Shown here in pieces: positions 1-58,690 of a stretch of DNA of 64,000 nt. Made by a program: the position numbers and the translations under genes. Under the pieces are notes generated by a model. It saw nothing but the letters and a program-made list of their open reading frames with translations. It was not told the DNA's origin and made no database searches. Origin of the DNA: Lampris incognitus (taxonomy: Eukaryota; Chordata; Actinopteri; Lampriformes; Lampridae); NCBI RefSeq assembly GCF_029633865.1, contig NC_079216.1, positions 64,852,897 to 64,916,896 on the forward strand, in the 5' to 3' direction. Within the stretch, counting starts at the first letter, position 1. The number at the start of each line of letters is the position of its first letter.

Positions 1-344
1 ATTGGTTGGGCAGCAGCAGCAGCAGCAGCTGACATTGTGTACTCCGCCCCCTTCCGCTAACCTCCCCGGGACCGCCGATGCCAGCTGCTGCACTGGGCCC
101 CCCCCCCCGATATCGACGCATTCAACGCGGACACGTCAGCCTCACACTTGAATGAGTTCACAACTCCATACTTCCCCTGAATGGTGTGCGAGCCTCTCGC
201 CTCCTCCCCTTCGCTCCGCTCTTTTATTCTGCTACTGTTTAATCCGTGACACAAAGTAGGAAAGACATCGACGTATGGAATGTTTATTGGACATGCCCTT
301 TTCCTGGGTTGAGAAATATACTTTTTTTGGGGGGGCGGGGTTTC
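1..344. other. No gene seen; short CAG run
   Basis: A CAG repeat of about seven units lies near base 12. Nothing else recognisable up to the first SINE. Confidence 0.4.
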
Positions 345-760
345 CCCCTTTTTCTCCCCAATTGTATTTTTTGGCCAATTTATCCGAATCGTCCGAGCCG
401 TCCCGGTCCCTGCTCCACCCCCCTCTGCCGATCCAGGGCGGGCTGCAGACTCCCACAATGCCTCCTCCCATACATGTGGAGTTGCCAGCCGCTTCTTTTC
501 ACCTGACAGCGAGGAGTTTCGCCAGGAGGACGTAACGCGTGGGAGGATCACGCTATTCTCCCCCCCTCCCCCCGAACAGGTGCCCCAACTGACCAGAGGA
601 GGCACTAGTGCAGCGACCAGGACACATACTTCCCAACCGCAGACCCAGCCAATTGTGTCTGCAGGGACGCCCAACCAAGCCGGAGGTAACACGGGGATTC
701 GAACCCGCAATCCCCATGTTGGTAGGCAACGGAATAGACTGCCACTCCGCCCGGACGCCC
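345..760 (-). mobile_element. SINE-A copy 1, near full length
   Basis: Minus orientation. The tRNA-like head is at the right (ends at GGACGCCC, B-box GGTTCGAA-like at about 700) and the conserved tail (CTCCCCAATTG on plus) at the left. Same family as 16 other copies in this window. Confidence 0.85.
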
Positions 761-1500
761 GAGAAACTCACTTTTAAATAGATTCTCACGGCGAAATGTA
801 CATGCACATCCATTCACACTCTTTCAGGTAAACAACAAGAGAAGGCTCGGCAGCGAGTGCGGCTACATCGCCTCTTACGCGTGCCCCGTTACGGACCTGA
901 GGTCACTTTTCATCGTCTGAAGTCGGATTTAGAATTGATAATACTGAACTGAGATCAGGCTACTTTCTAAGGGCAATGCACTACCATACACACATTAAGG
1001 CACACAGCCACATGGAAAACGTCATCACGTATCTATGGGTCACAACAGACCTAGCCAAACACTGCCTCGTTGGTTCAAACGTCATGGTCATAAACACTGG
1101 AGCCACTTGTGTACAACATATATTTAGCTTGGTGAGACGCCGCTTCTCGTCGTTGAAAGACCTATCACAACACCGGCTGAGGACAGTTTTGAGGCAATAC
1201 GAATGGATCTGCTGTACTCTACCCCTCTCAGTGCTACCGTTAGTTATTAATATGTCCACCCCGTTACAGCAATCCGCCCAGGAAACACAAGTCTGAGAGT
1301 GGAAGCGGACATACTGTAGCTTTAGTGAACACACGTGTACAACTACGACCGTTAATATAAAGGGATTCCATGATTAGAAACAGAAAAAAAAAATGACCAT
1401 TCTTAAAAGAAATGCATATTTATCTCCAAAACGGCCACGATGGGTTTGTTTGAATGGATCTGGGATGCAAAGCACAACCGTCTCGATGACAGATCGATTC
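761..1500. other. No gene or known repeat recognised
   Basis: Unique-looking sequence downstream of the receptor gene; open frames of about 100 codons show no family resemblance. Confidence 0.3.
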
Positions 1501-1923
1501 TTACCCAGATAGCAAAATTGCTGTGGCCCGGACCCGTCCCACACCCGACACTTCATCCGGCCCACATACCACGTGGAATGATGGCACTTGGGCGGTCCGC
1601 TCCTGTTTGCCAGAACCAAGCCATAGCAATGCCGCATGTGCCACATATTTGCCAAAGGTGGCCCACATTTGTTTTGTGACATTTGGGCCAAATTCACCAT
1701 TTACCACATGGGGCACTTCAGGGTCACATCCAGATTACATGTTGCCAAGAGCACCGCATCTTTGCCAAAAAAAGCCCAGATTTGATTTGGCATATTTGGA
1801 CCATATTTGCAATTATACATGTGGGCCACTTCAGGCTCACATCCATGTTGTCAGGGCCAGAAGAAGACCATCAGTGCCACATCGTTGCCTGAAGTGGCCC
1901 ACATCCGGATGCTATCTGGGTAG
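1501..1923. mobile_element. Short non-autonomous element with terminal inverted repeats
   Basis: The ends read ACCCAGATAGCA at about 1503 and its reverse complement TGCTATCTGGGT at about 1911. The interior repeats the word GTGGCCCACAT in several forms and has no coding potential. A MITE-like element; superfamily not assigned. Confidence 0.5.
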
Positions 1924-1924
1924 T

Positions 1925-2623
1925 AAAAGTGAAAAATTGTGTTTTGCCACAGTATTGAGTCAATGAATGTGATGCATTTTGTATGTTCATTCTAGCCATT
2001 TTATACTATTCAACTCATAGTTTCCCCCTGCCCACCCCCCCCACACTCTCTAGGGTTACAATACTGTCAACATTGTGCTGTTTGAACCATCAGTAGTATA
2101 GTATACAAATGTACAGATACACAGTAGAAATGCGTACAGAATCGGTTATTACAATGAGACCTACAAAAAAGCATGAGAATAAAAAGTCTGGAACACTGCG
2201 GATGAGTCAAGCGGAGCCACGACAGTGCGTCCACCCTGCAGAGCCTCCCCCCCGACCATGACTGAGCGCAAGTCTATTTACAACAGCATCATAACAAAGC
2301 TATCAAAAACAAAGGCTCCAAAAATTCCTCCTAGAAACTTTTTTTTGTTCTTTTGTTTCTCTACTTTACAACAATGTTGATTCCATATATGTACATCCTA
2401 GAAAATAATTTAATCATAGTTACACACTTTCTACATATGTGAAACAATATGTTCTAGTCCACGAGGAAGGTGTGTGTGCGCATGTGTGTGTGTGTGTGTG
2501 TCTGTGAGTGAGTGCGTTGTATTACGCTTTGCATGTAGGTTTGGGACTGATGCTTGAAAGGATGGGTATTGTATTGGTCGATGGGCTAACAGTCACAGGG
2601 GCACGTTTCGAGAGTGGACTTGG
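1925..2623 (-). other. Probable 3' UTR and downstream flank of grm2
   Basis: AT-rich, repeat-poor sequence directly after the stop codon, with a short (CA)n run at about 2470-2505. There is no AATAAA on the minus strand in this stretch; an ATTAAA variant reads at 2414-2409. The real cleavage site cannot be placed. Confidence 0.5.
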
Positions 2624-49130
<46,507 letters not shown>

Positions 49131-49500
49131 TAGCGGAGGAGAGGAGAGGGGAGGAGAGGAGAGGAGAAAGAAAGTGGAGAAAGTAAGAAAATAGCAAGAC
49201 GAGACTGCAACTAAAGTCAAGCCCGGTGCCACAGGACCAATCAAAATGCTGTCAGAAGCTGCAGAAACGAAATGCTTACGCAAGTATTATGATGAAGTAT
49301 GAGGACAGCGAAGCAGACTGTTAGTGGAGTTTTGGAGTATTGTTAACAAGGGCTCAAAGTCATTTCCGCTCCACCGCCAAAGCCAGGCCATGACTAAAGG
49401 GATATGGGATTGTTTAGAGACTGTACCCCACTCTCCCTCTTCCTTCCCATTACTCGGTAAACTTTCACTTGTGAAGTGTGTGTGCGTGCATGTGTGTGCG

Positions 49501-49502
49501 TG

Positions 49503-49543
<41 letters not shown>
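49501..49543. repeat. (TG)n microsatellite
   Basis: About 20 TG units. Confidence 0.9.
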
Positions 49544-49547
<4 letters not shown>

Positions 49548-49992
49548 CTCTGGCTGTATCAGGATAAGCCAGCTCAGATGGATGGTTGATACATAAACCC
49601 AGTGTTCTCATGCCACAGATTGGCAAAGCTTTCCTAATCTGATCTCTGTTCCAACAATTCCCCCACTTGTCCACGCATTTATACCCCTGAGTATAAACGT
49701 GTGTGTGTCTGTGTGTGTGTCTGTCTGTGTGTTTTCACACTTGTTTGCCCCCCCCATATACACACGGCAGGAGTGGAATCATTTGGACATGCAGGCAGCC
49801 AAGCCCCTCGCCGCTGACAACTTGAGCTCAACATCAGCCGATGGTATCTATCACAGCTCCCCCTTTCCTCCCACCTGTGTGTTGGTCCGTCTTCCTCTCT
49901 GGGACACACCGGCACCACTTTATCTCTCAACCAGCTAAAAGATCACATACATCGGGACTATTAAATACAATTAAATCCAATCTTATATTGTA

Positions 49993-50345
49993 TATCCGTC
50001 CATTCATCCGTTATCCAAACCGCTTATCCTGCTCTCAGGGTCGCGGGGGATGCTGGAGCCTATCCCAGCAGTCGTTGGGTGGCAGGCGGGGAGACACCCT
50101 GGACAGGTCTGGACAGAGCCGACACACACACTCACACATTCACACCTTGGGACAATTTAGTATGGCGGATTCACCTGACCTACATGTCTTTGGACTGTGG
50201 GAGGAAACCGGAGCCCCCGGAGGAAACCCACGTGGACACGGGGAGGACATGCAAACTGCACACAGAGGACCACCCACCAGGTTGGACTACCCCAGGGCTC
50301 AAACCCAGGACCTTCTTGCTATGACATGACCACGCTAACCACTAG
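49993..50345 (-). mobile_element. SINE-C, full length
   Basis: Minus orientation from GTTATCCAAACCGC at the left to GACCACGCTAACCACTAG at the right. Upstream of the receptor gene. Confidence 0.85.
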
Positions 50346-51101
50346 GGGTGTAAGAAAATATCGATACACTCGAGTATCGCGATATTATCTCTTGTGATAC
50401 TGTATTGATTCTCATTTTAATTGTTTAATGTAAAGGTTCGTGACAAACGTGTTGTGTTGTGTGTAACCCCACGACCGCTAGACAACAGTGTTGTAATCTA
50501 TCTTCAGCCATTTGACTCTTCCACTCCAACCCAACACTGTAAAAGACAGGAAGTAGCGTAAGCACAAAGAACACAGGCCTCTGAAACCGCAATATATCAC
50601 CTTTCTTACAGTATCGCAATATAGCGCGAATCGTAACCCCTGTATCGTGACACGTATCATATCGCCGGATTCTAACCAATACACAACCCTACTAACCACT
50701 GCATGCAAGGTAATCCTGTGCAGTATGTGTGTAAACGTGATGTTTTGCCGTAATGATGCTCAGAATGAATCACATCAGGTTCGTATGGAAGATGTTGTTT
50801 TATAGAGAAGTCTTTCTGCTGTTCCTCTGAATATTTACCTAGCTTTTTTTTTCTTTTTTTTGCACCCATGTATTTTCTTTACTTATCCAGCTAATGCAAA
50901 GTCAGTAAAAGCTGATTCGGAAATAGTTTCTTTTTTTCCCCGCAGGTCTCTAATCTCCCCGGTCCTCAGGAGGGATGAGGCAGAAGCTGGGGGTTGACGT
51001 TTTAACTGCAAAAATCAATCTACACCAGGTAGGGAGTTTGTAGTGAAACTGTGTTTATTACTAGTGTCTCCTCTAACCCAAACCCTGCTGTGTGTGTAAT
51101 A

Positions 51102-51163
<62 letters not shown>

Positions 51164-52020
51164 GGCCAGGTAGGAGGATAAAAGCTTAGATGCAGGCAGT
51201 TCAGATTTTTCTGTGGGCGGCAACCGTTCCTTTGACACACTGCAGATACACACACGCACAAATAAATACACACACAGACACACACACGTTACGGAAACTG
51301 ACATGCTGACACACACACACAGTACGTACATACAGACGTATGAACGCTGACAAAAATAGCCAGACAAAACACGGGACGTGCAGACCCGTGCGCGCACAAC
51401 CACACACCTGAGGGGCTTTTGGGTGTTGGTTGCGGAGCAGTCTCTGCATGAACGCAGGCAGCGTCAACAAAAAGCCAAATTCCCGAGTTCAGGAGAAGTA
51501 CAGAATTGATACTGGGATAGAAATTTGCAGGATGCCGAGAGACACGGGCGCAGATTAGGGATGAGGAACTTTAAGGAAGTTTGCATTGTTGGCCTGAAAT
51601 CTCATCTGAACCTTGTACAGGCGCGTACAAAGCCTTCCCAAAAAAAAACAAAATGGCTTGCTGTACCCTGAAACAGTCCGTGTTTTAGCTTGTCTGTGGT
51701 CTCTGATGAGCATGCTCTAAGCAGTCGTTTGCTGTCAATCACAGATGCAGTATGGAAATCTCGAAGGAAGAGTTTTTTGGGGTTTCTCCCCCCCCCCGAA
51801 AACATGCCTGACATTTATGTGATAGATCTGCTATTGAACTCACGGCCGATTTGGGGGCGGGGGCGTCCAAGACACTTGTGAAGAGTGAGAGCCACAGTCC
51901 GAGGACAGACGTGTGTCTTCATGGCCAGATCTGTGTCCTTATAGTCAAGTGCTTCCTCAGATATAAACTCCGGATAGATAAATCTCGAAATGTAGGTTTA
52001 GTTGAGAAAAAATAAATGGA
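50346..52020. other. 5' flank, no gene supported
   Basis: Contains a (TG)n run at 51104-51162 and otherwise unassigned sequence. Frames of up to about 130 codons are repeat-derived. Confidence 0.35.
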
Positions 52021-52024
52021 AAGG

Positions 52025-52172
52025 TTTGGGCATAATGTAATAGAATGTAATAACAACAATAACAACAACAACAATAATAATAATGTAGCAATAATGATAA
52101 TAATGTAATAATAATACTATTAATAATAATAATGTAATAATAATAAGGATAAATTATTATTATTATTATTTT
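52025..52172. repeat. (AAT)n/(AAC)n-rich segment
   Basis: Interrupted AAT and AAC trinucleotides immediately 5' of a LINE fragment. Confidence 0.85.
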
Positions 52173-52689
52173 CCTGCACTGGAAGATCTGCAGGAGTTAC
52201 AAGATCAAGACGACTGAGAAGTGGTACGAACATCAGCCAAAAACGGTCACTGAAAACAATGATGTCACCATCCTCTGGGACACGCCGAACCACACTGACA
52301 GAGAGATAAAAGCCATCAAGCCCGCCATCGCTATCAAGGACAGGAAGCAAAAGAGGTGTATGCTCGTCGACATGGCAATACCATCTGAAAAAAACACCTC
52401 AGTGAAAGTCACAGAGAAGCTGACCAAGTACGGAGACCGAAACAACAGCAGTGGTCATCGGAGCTCTAGGACTCATGAAGAAGGGAATGGAAAACTTCAC
52501 CAACCGTATCCCAGGCAACATCAATATCAGTGCAGTCCAGAAGATCGCCCTACTCGGAACAGCCCACATATTACGACGAGTACTGTCAATCAAGTGACAT
52601 CTGCCCTATAGTGCCTCAGGTCCATAGTTTGGACCTGAGGCACTATAGGATGTAAAACAGGAAACGTGAAAGTAATAATAATAATAATG
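52173..52689 (+). pseudogene. LINE C-terminal fragment with 3' hairpin
   Basis: TTEKWYEHQPKTVTENNDVT, ILWDTPNHTDREIKAIKP and MLVDMAIPSEKNTSVKVTEK are followed after a frameshift by VVIGALGLMKKGMENF and NISAVQKIALLGTAHILRRV, then a stop. This is a widespread non-LTR C-terminal domain. A perfect 20-bp stem (52605-52624 with 52630-52649) and an (AAT)n tail follow. Confidence 0.75.
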
Positions 52690-52754
52690 TAGGGGCTGTG
52701 GGTTGGCACTTACGAGTTTATGTGAATACATCTATGTGCATGTATCAGTCTGTT

Positions 52755-53345
52755 GGGAGACTGTGCATGTGTGTGTGTGCACAAGTGTGCATGCATGTGG
52801 GTGTTTTTGTGTGTGTGCACAAGTGTGCATACATGTGTGTTTTTGCGTTTGTGTGTGTGCACAAGTGTGCATGCATATGTGTTTTTGTGTTTGTGTGTGT
52901 GTGTGTGCATGCGCGGGTACAACTGTGCATGCGTGTGTTTTTTGCTTTTTGTGTGTGTGTGTGCACATGTGCACGCATGTGTGTATTTGTGTCTGTGTAT
53001 GCACAAGCATGCATGCGTGTGTGTTTTTGTGTTGGTGTTTGTGTGTGTGTGCGCACAAGTGTGCATGCAAGTGTGTGTTTGCATTTGTGTGTGCGCACAC
53101 ACAAGTGCATACATGTGTGTTTTGTGTTTCTTGTGCACAAATGTGCATGTGTGTGTGTGTGTGCGCGCAAGTGTGCATGCATGTGTGTTTGTTTTTGTGT
53201 CTGTGTGCACAAGCATGCGTGCATGTGTATGTTTTTTGTTTGTGTGTGTGCACAAGTAGCATGCATGTGTGTTTTTTTTGCGTGTGCATGCACAAGTGTG
53301 CATGCATGCATGTGTTTTGCATTTGTGTGCGTGCACAAGTGTGCA
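52755..53345. repeat. GCACAAGTGTGCATG / TGTG minisatellite
   Basis: Roughly 40-60-base units of GTGTGTGTGCACAAGTGTGC plus GTTTTTGTG. Long frames on both strands are artefacts of this repeat. Confidence 0.92.
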
Positions 53346-53396
53346 TGCATGTGTTTTGCGTGTGTGTGTGTGTGTGCGTGCGCGCGCGCACGCACG

Positions 53397-53429
<33 letters not shown>

Positions 53430-53509
53430 GCAAAACACATAAAGCACACACCAGAACACGTAAAGCGTGTGTGTGTGCGCGCACACACACACGCTTTACG
53501 TGTTCTGGT
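53346..53509. repeat. Two consecutive palindromes of alternating purine-pyrimidine
   Basis: The first, 53348-53443, is bounded by ATGTGTTTTGCGTG and CGCAAAACACAT around GTGCGCGCGCGCACGC. The second, 53451-53509, is bounded by CCAGAACACGTAAAGCG and CGCTTTACGTGTTCTGG. Confidence 0.85.
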
Positions 53510-53552
53510 GAAGCAGTTACTCCATCCCATTCATGAATAATCCAAACTGAAG

Positions 53553-53872
53553 TATCTGCATGAAGCAGGACACACACTATTTCATGAAGCAGGACACACA
53601 CTATTTCATGAAGCAGGACACACACTATTTCATGAAGCACGACACACACTATTTCATGAAGCAGGACACACACTATTTCATGAAGCAGGACACACACTAT
53701 TTCATGAAGCAGGACACACACTGTTTCATGAAGCAGGACACACACTGTTTCATGAAGCAGGACACACACTGTTTCATGAAGCAGGACACACACTATTTCA
53801 TGAAGCAGGACACACACTATTTCATGAAGCAGGACACACACTATTTCATGAAGCAGGACACACACTGTTTCA
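53553..53872. repeat. 24-bp minisatellite, about 13 units
   Basis: Unit ATGAAGCAGGACACACACTA plus TTTC, with A/G variants at one site. Open in several frames because 24 is a multiple of three. Confidence 0.97.
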
Positions 53873-55960
53873 GAGAAACGGGAGCAGAAGTTCCCTGGAA
53901 GCCTTCCTGACACAAACTTACAAACAAAGTTAAACTCTTCTTAGAGGCCACTGTGAAACTAACCGAAAGGGAAACTCCGTAATTAGCTTTTTAGAGAGAG
54001 AGAGAGAGAGAGACATAGCATTCATTTTGTGTGCGTGTGTGCGTGTGCCCGCACGAGCGCTCTTGCATGTAAAAATGTGTATTTGTGATTTAGAAACTCT
54101 TAACAGCTATTTCACTCAAGGCTCCTCTTTAACAGCATGCTTTAATCTAATTGGCAGCTCATGAAATCAATTTCCAGGGAGTGTGCCAAATAATATCTCC
54201 CAGCATTCTTACACTTCACTTGCAGTGTCCAGCGAAATTGAATGTTTGCTACACTATAACCTCTTGGAAACGGACCAAATATAGCTTCCTGTCTCCAAAA
54301 TAACTCTGGAAGCCACGCGTAGACACTGTGGAACTGAAATTGAACATTCGCTACCATCTTCCGAATAGAAACCAATGATCTAAGTGGTCTTAAATAGAGT
54401 AATTACTCAACAGCCTGCTGAGGCTAGACAGTATTAGCTTGTGTTTTGTACTCATCACCTCTTATCAAACTCCTACATACAGATTCACTAAATGGGGACC
54501 AGTGTTTTATCTGAATGCAGGAGGATGAGCTGGTAACAACTGGTACATGCTAACATCACCGCGGAGACCTGTAGCACACAAAGAAGAAACATTGCGAGCG
54601 GGGGTGTAGCACAAAATTCTGGGCCCTTATACATAAGCCGTCTCTTTGGGCTCCTTTCCTCCTTTGTCTCTCACGCGTCGCTTTTTTGAGTTCTAGCATA
54701 CTGTATATTATTTACAATCTCACTACATTAATCTATTTTAACAAATAATTGCTTGGAATTACTTTTAGTTGTCAGAGCGCACCTTGTCTCACATCCTTAG
54801 CAACATGATCATCAGGAGATGAGGGAGCTGCCGCCGCTCCACTCCCTGTGGCTGTTTCTGAAACTGAGGGCCATGTGTGTCAGGTTAAGCTAGGTGATGT
54901 TCATAGATATAATATCAAATGACATTGTAGCTATGAGGCTGATACATGTATGATACTGCGTGCGTTACAGTACTAGCTAGCTAGCTAGTACTGTGTTCAG
55001 GCAGTAGGAGTTAAGAGTTAGCTAGCTAGCTGCTACCTATCTGTGGTAGTAGGAGTTAGCTAGCCACCTTTCTTTTAAAAGCTCCTAGCTCACCTTTCTT
55101 TTGGAAGAAATTACTCAACAGTTGTTTTCCCCCATTTTGCCTTCTCTCACTTCCCCTTTTTTTCTTTTCTTTTCCTTTCTGGAACCCGGATTTTGCTTTC
55201 TTTGGGAAAGACGTGACTCTGTGCTTGTTATTATATCAGCAGTCACTCGTGACAGGACTAGATGAGCTGCATTGAGAGATGCTTGTGAGGGGCGGACTAA
55301 GCCATTTTGCACATTTTGTAAGGGGTCGGAGGGGCCTCAGAGAGGGGCCTCAGGGAGCCTCCACTATTTTCTTTAAGTCCCTCAGCCGATGTATTGAGCC
55401 AATTTTAACTGAAATTATGACACTAATGAGTTAGAAATAAAAATTTGCAAACCAAAACAAAATTTTAATTCCAGGCTTCCCAAGGGCCCCCCCCCTTCTG
55501 GGCCCTGGTAGGTCCTCCCCCCCACTACGACGCTGCTGATCGCAAGGACCGCGAGTTGAGCTAACGCCCTTGCTGTCAGAATTTTGATGCACGCCAAAGA
55601 GCAACCTGTGAAAAACAACCCCGCCCCCCCCCGATCCCTTTATAAATCTAATCACAAGTATGCACAATTCCTCCACCTTCCACCCTTCCTTCCATACAGC
55701 ACTTCTCTAGTATAGTATCACTACTGCAAGGTTTCATCTTCTCCCTTCTCTTGTTCTTTTTCTCTCGTCTCTCCTCTTGTCTGTACCCCCGACCCTGTAG
55801 TGTGCTGCGCCCCCCATTTATTTCTTACTGCCCTTGCAAACTCCTGAGCCTTTGCTCTCTCTCTAACTGGCAGGGCTGCCATTGAGGACATGTATCCAGC
55901 CGTGAGCAGGCTTGCAGGGTCGATGGACCAAAACCCACTAGAGAGAGCTAGCCCCAAGCC
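53873..55960. other. No gene recognised
   Basis: Unique-looking flank with AGCTAGCTAGCT runs at about 54970-55070 and a C-rich patch near 55487. Nothing coding is supported. Confidence 0.35.
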
Positions 55961-55966
55961 CAGCCC

Positions 55967-55967
<1 letters not shown>

Positions 55968-56056
<89 letters not shown>
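55968..56056. repeat. (TG)n microsatellite
   Basis: Over 40 uninterrupted TG units, the longest pure TG run in the window. Confidence 0.96.
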
Positions 56057-56058
<2 letters not shown>

Positions 56059-56865
56059 GGCTTGCACAAGTGCTTGTTTATCTGTTTATGGTATGTTTCA
56101 GGGAGCCCACAGCTGCACCAGTGGACTGAATCTGTTGGTATAAGGAACCACCGTGGACGTGTGCATGTGTGTGTTTGGGTGCATGTTTGTGTTGGGGGGG
56201 TGGGGTGGGGTGGGGTGGGGTGGAGAGCAAAGGGAGGAAGAAACAGAGAGCGAGATAGAGACAAAGGAGGGGGGGAGGCATGGATGTGAGAGGCTTTGTT
56301 ATAAAAAGAGCTGCAGACCTCTCATTACAGGGTCACACGCCATCAGAGGCATTTTGCTGGTTTTATCCCTTTGTTTTGGTCTGCCTCCTCCGAGTGTGTG
56401 CACTCCTCTTTCTCCCTCTGTCTGCTTTGTTCCTGACTATCAAGCAGTGGCGGCTGGTGCTAAAAAAAAATTTTTTTTGAGGGGGGGGGGGCGCAATTTA
56501 CCTTGGCGCAGCACACCTGACAGCTGCTTTAGTGTCCACACAGTCACAGAGTTAGTAAGAAGGAAGATGTAGCCTACAGATTTTATCAGGGTTGGTAGAC
56601 GGTGGATGATTGACAGTCGAGACGAGGCGTGGTGGTAGGTGTGAACACGATTGACAGCCACGAGAATTGTCCAATCACATTAGATCAAAAAACATTAAAA
56701 CAATACCAATTCACTGCCAATAAAAGTGGGGGTGTCTGGGGCGGCACAGAACAGCGCCCCCTGGAAAATCTGAAGAAACCAATCAGACAGCAGCCTCAGG
56801 TCACCTGCTCGCCACAAGTCTGAGGGCTTACATGAGGTATGGTTTGGCCGGCGCCCCTCACCCAG

Positions 56866-57288
56866 GAAGTGTATGTATTCAGACAGGAAGTATATGTATT
56901 CAGACAGGAAGTATATGTGTTCAGACAGGAAGTATATGTATTCAGACAGGAAGTATATGTATTCAGACAGGAAGTATATGTATTCAGACAGGAAGTATAT
57001 GTATTCAGACAGGAAGTATATGTGTTCAGACAGGAAGTATATGTATTCAGACAGGAAGTATATGTATTCAGACAGGAAGTATATGTGTTCAGACAGGAAG
57101 TATATGTATTCAGACAGGAAGTATATGTATTCAGACAGGAAGTATATGTGTTCAGACAGGAAGTATATGTATTCAGACAGGAAGTATATGTGTTCAGACA
57201 GGAAGTATATGTATTCAGACAGGAAGTATATGTATTCAGACAGGAAGTATATGTATTCAGACAGGAAGTATATGTGTTCAGACAGAAA
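56866..57288. repeat. 21-bp minisatellite, about 20 units
   Basis: Unit GAAGTATATGTATTCAGACAG, with GTGTTC in place of GTATTC in about a third of units. Open in several frames on both strands because 21 is divisible by three. Confidence 0.97.
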
Positions 57289-57402
57289 TCAACCAAACAC
57301 TATCTGAACCAATATCTAATGCTGCTGACAGGCGCTCACAGACTGGAAACACTTTTATTTCATAATTATTTGTATTATTCAACTAATTTATATTTAACAT
57401 AG

Positions 57403-57598
57403 TTTTTTTTTCATAAATTTATTTCTGATTTTTCCCTTTTTCTCCCAATTTAGTGGCCAATCAATCCCTATTTTAGTTCAAACACCCACCCTCGTACTGC
57501 ATGCGTTCGCCGACTGCCTCTCACCGGCCGGCGGTCTGGAAGGAGACGCCTCCCTACTTGGGTGACAAGGCGAATCCAGGCCGAGCCACTGCTTCCCC
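57403..57598 (-). mobile_element. SINE-B, head-truncated
   Basis: Tail and middle match the 3032-3419 copy (CTCCCAATTTAGTGGCCAAT, CACCCTCGTACTGCATGCG). The tRNA-like head is missing. Confidence 0.82.
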
Positions 57599-57933
57599 CC
57601 CCCACCCACACCACCCCACACCACACCACACCACCACACCACAGTAGATTTTCCCCTCTTGATATTTGGAGGGGGCGGCGCCCCAGCGCCCCGTACTGGC
57701 CAGCCGCCACAGAAAAAGATGGAAAAGGCAGGACACCTTTAAAAATGGACAACACACACACACACACACTGAGCCAGAGCAGATTGTGTGCGTGTGACCA
57801 CAGCTTTGCGTGCATGTGTGAACTGCTCTTTGAGGTGTAGGGAAAGTTCATGCACATCTTTTGACCATCACCCAGCAATTTAGTGTGTGTTTGTAATGTC
57901 TGTGTCTACCACGTGTGTGTATGCATGTGTTCA

Positions 57934-57936
<3 letters not shown>

Positions 57937-57979
<43 letters not shown>
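57937..57979. repeat. (TG)n microsatellite
   Basis: About 20 TG units. Confidence 0.9.
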
Positions 57980-57980
<1 letters not shown>

Positions 57981-58420
57981 TACGTGTAGACATGGTGTCC
58001 CAGACTTCTGACAGTCCAACGGGTGCGATGGGATACGACCATTAATTATTTACGGGGTGCGTTTTAGGCAGGAAAGACTGACGAACCGTAAATAGGACAG
58101 AACGATGGCCCAAAACACAACAGCCAGACAGCCAGGAAGGCGTGACGCACACCCACCCACCCACACACCCACCCGTCCGTAATGCTCAGAGACCAGTGAC
58201 GGCTGAAGTATATTTGGATACGTTGAATAAACAAAACAAACAAACAAACAAACATCGTGCTACGTGGAGATTTGGGCATTAGCGCATAAGTAGTGCTCCT
58301 CATTTTTGGCTGGACCAGCTGGCCAGTCCTACAAACCCGGATGTAGCTGACTACTGTTGTTCCTCTTCTTCTGCTTCTTTTTCTTCTTCCTCTTCCGTTT
58401 CTTCTTCTTCTTCACGCGTG

Positions 58421-58690
58421 ATTTTTTCCATACCCGTTTTCCGGGAACTCTGCCTCTGATTGGCTAGTACTCGTTGCCTCCGTTGGTTAGGGTGGGGTTA
58501 GGGTTAGGGTGGGTTGGGTTAGGGTTAGGGTGGGGTTAGGGATAGGGTTAGGGTGGGGTTAGGGTTAGGGTGGGGTTGGGGATAGGGTTAGGGTGGGGTT
58601 AAAATTAGGGTTAAGGTGGGGTTAGGGATAGGGTTAGCCAATCAGAGATAGAGTAGGGGCGGGTCTTCCCGGAATCCAGGTGGGAAAAAT
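58421..58690. repeat. Telomere-like array between inverted repeats
   Basis: GGGTTAGGGTGG units at 58486-58634 lie between an imperfect inverted repeat with core CCTCTGATTGGCTA at the left and TAGCCAATCAGAGATAG at the right; TTCCGGGAA matches further out. Confidence 0.75.

Larger units (their letters stand above)
56445..57712. mobile_element. TIR element containing a minisatellite and a SINE-B piece
   Basis: Ends CAGTGGCGGCTGG and, inverted, CTGTGGCGGCTGG, each followed inward by a G-rich GGCGC stretch. It resembles hAT-type non-autonomous elements, but I find no 8-base target duplication. Confidence 0.5.

Noticed and set aside
53553..53872. Regular direct repeats that might suggest a CRISPR array
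   Set aside because: Units are contiguous with no unique spacers, and the DNA is vertebrate; it is a minisatellite. The same holds for 56866-57288.
52732..53913. A 393-codon open frame on the minus strand rich in Cys, His and Thr, plus 277-280-codon frames on plus
   Set aside because: It spans a TG/GCAC minisatellite and a 24-bp minisatellite. Composition and openness in several frames at once come from repeat periodicity; no domain or splice context.
56796..57402. Frames of 144-187 codons with heptad-like repeats on both strands
   Set aside because: Entirely the 21-bp minisatellite, whose period is a multiple of three.
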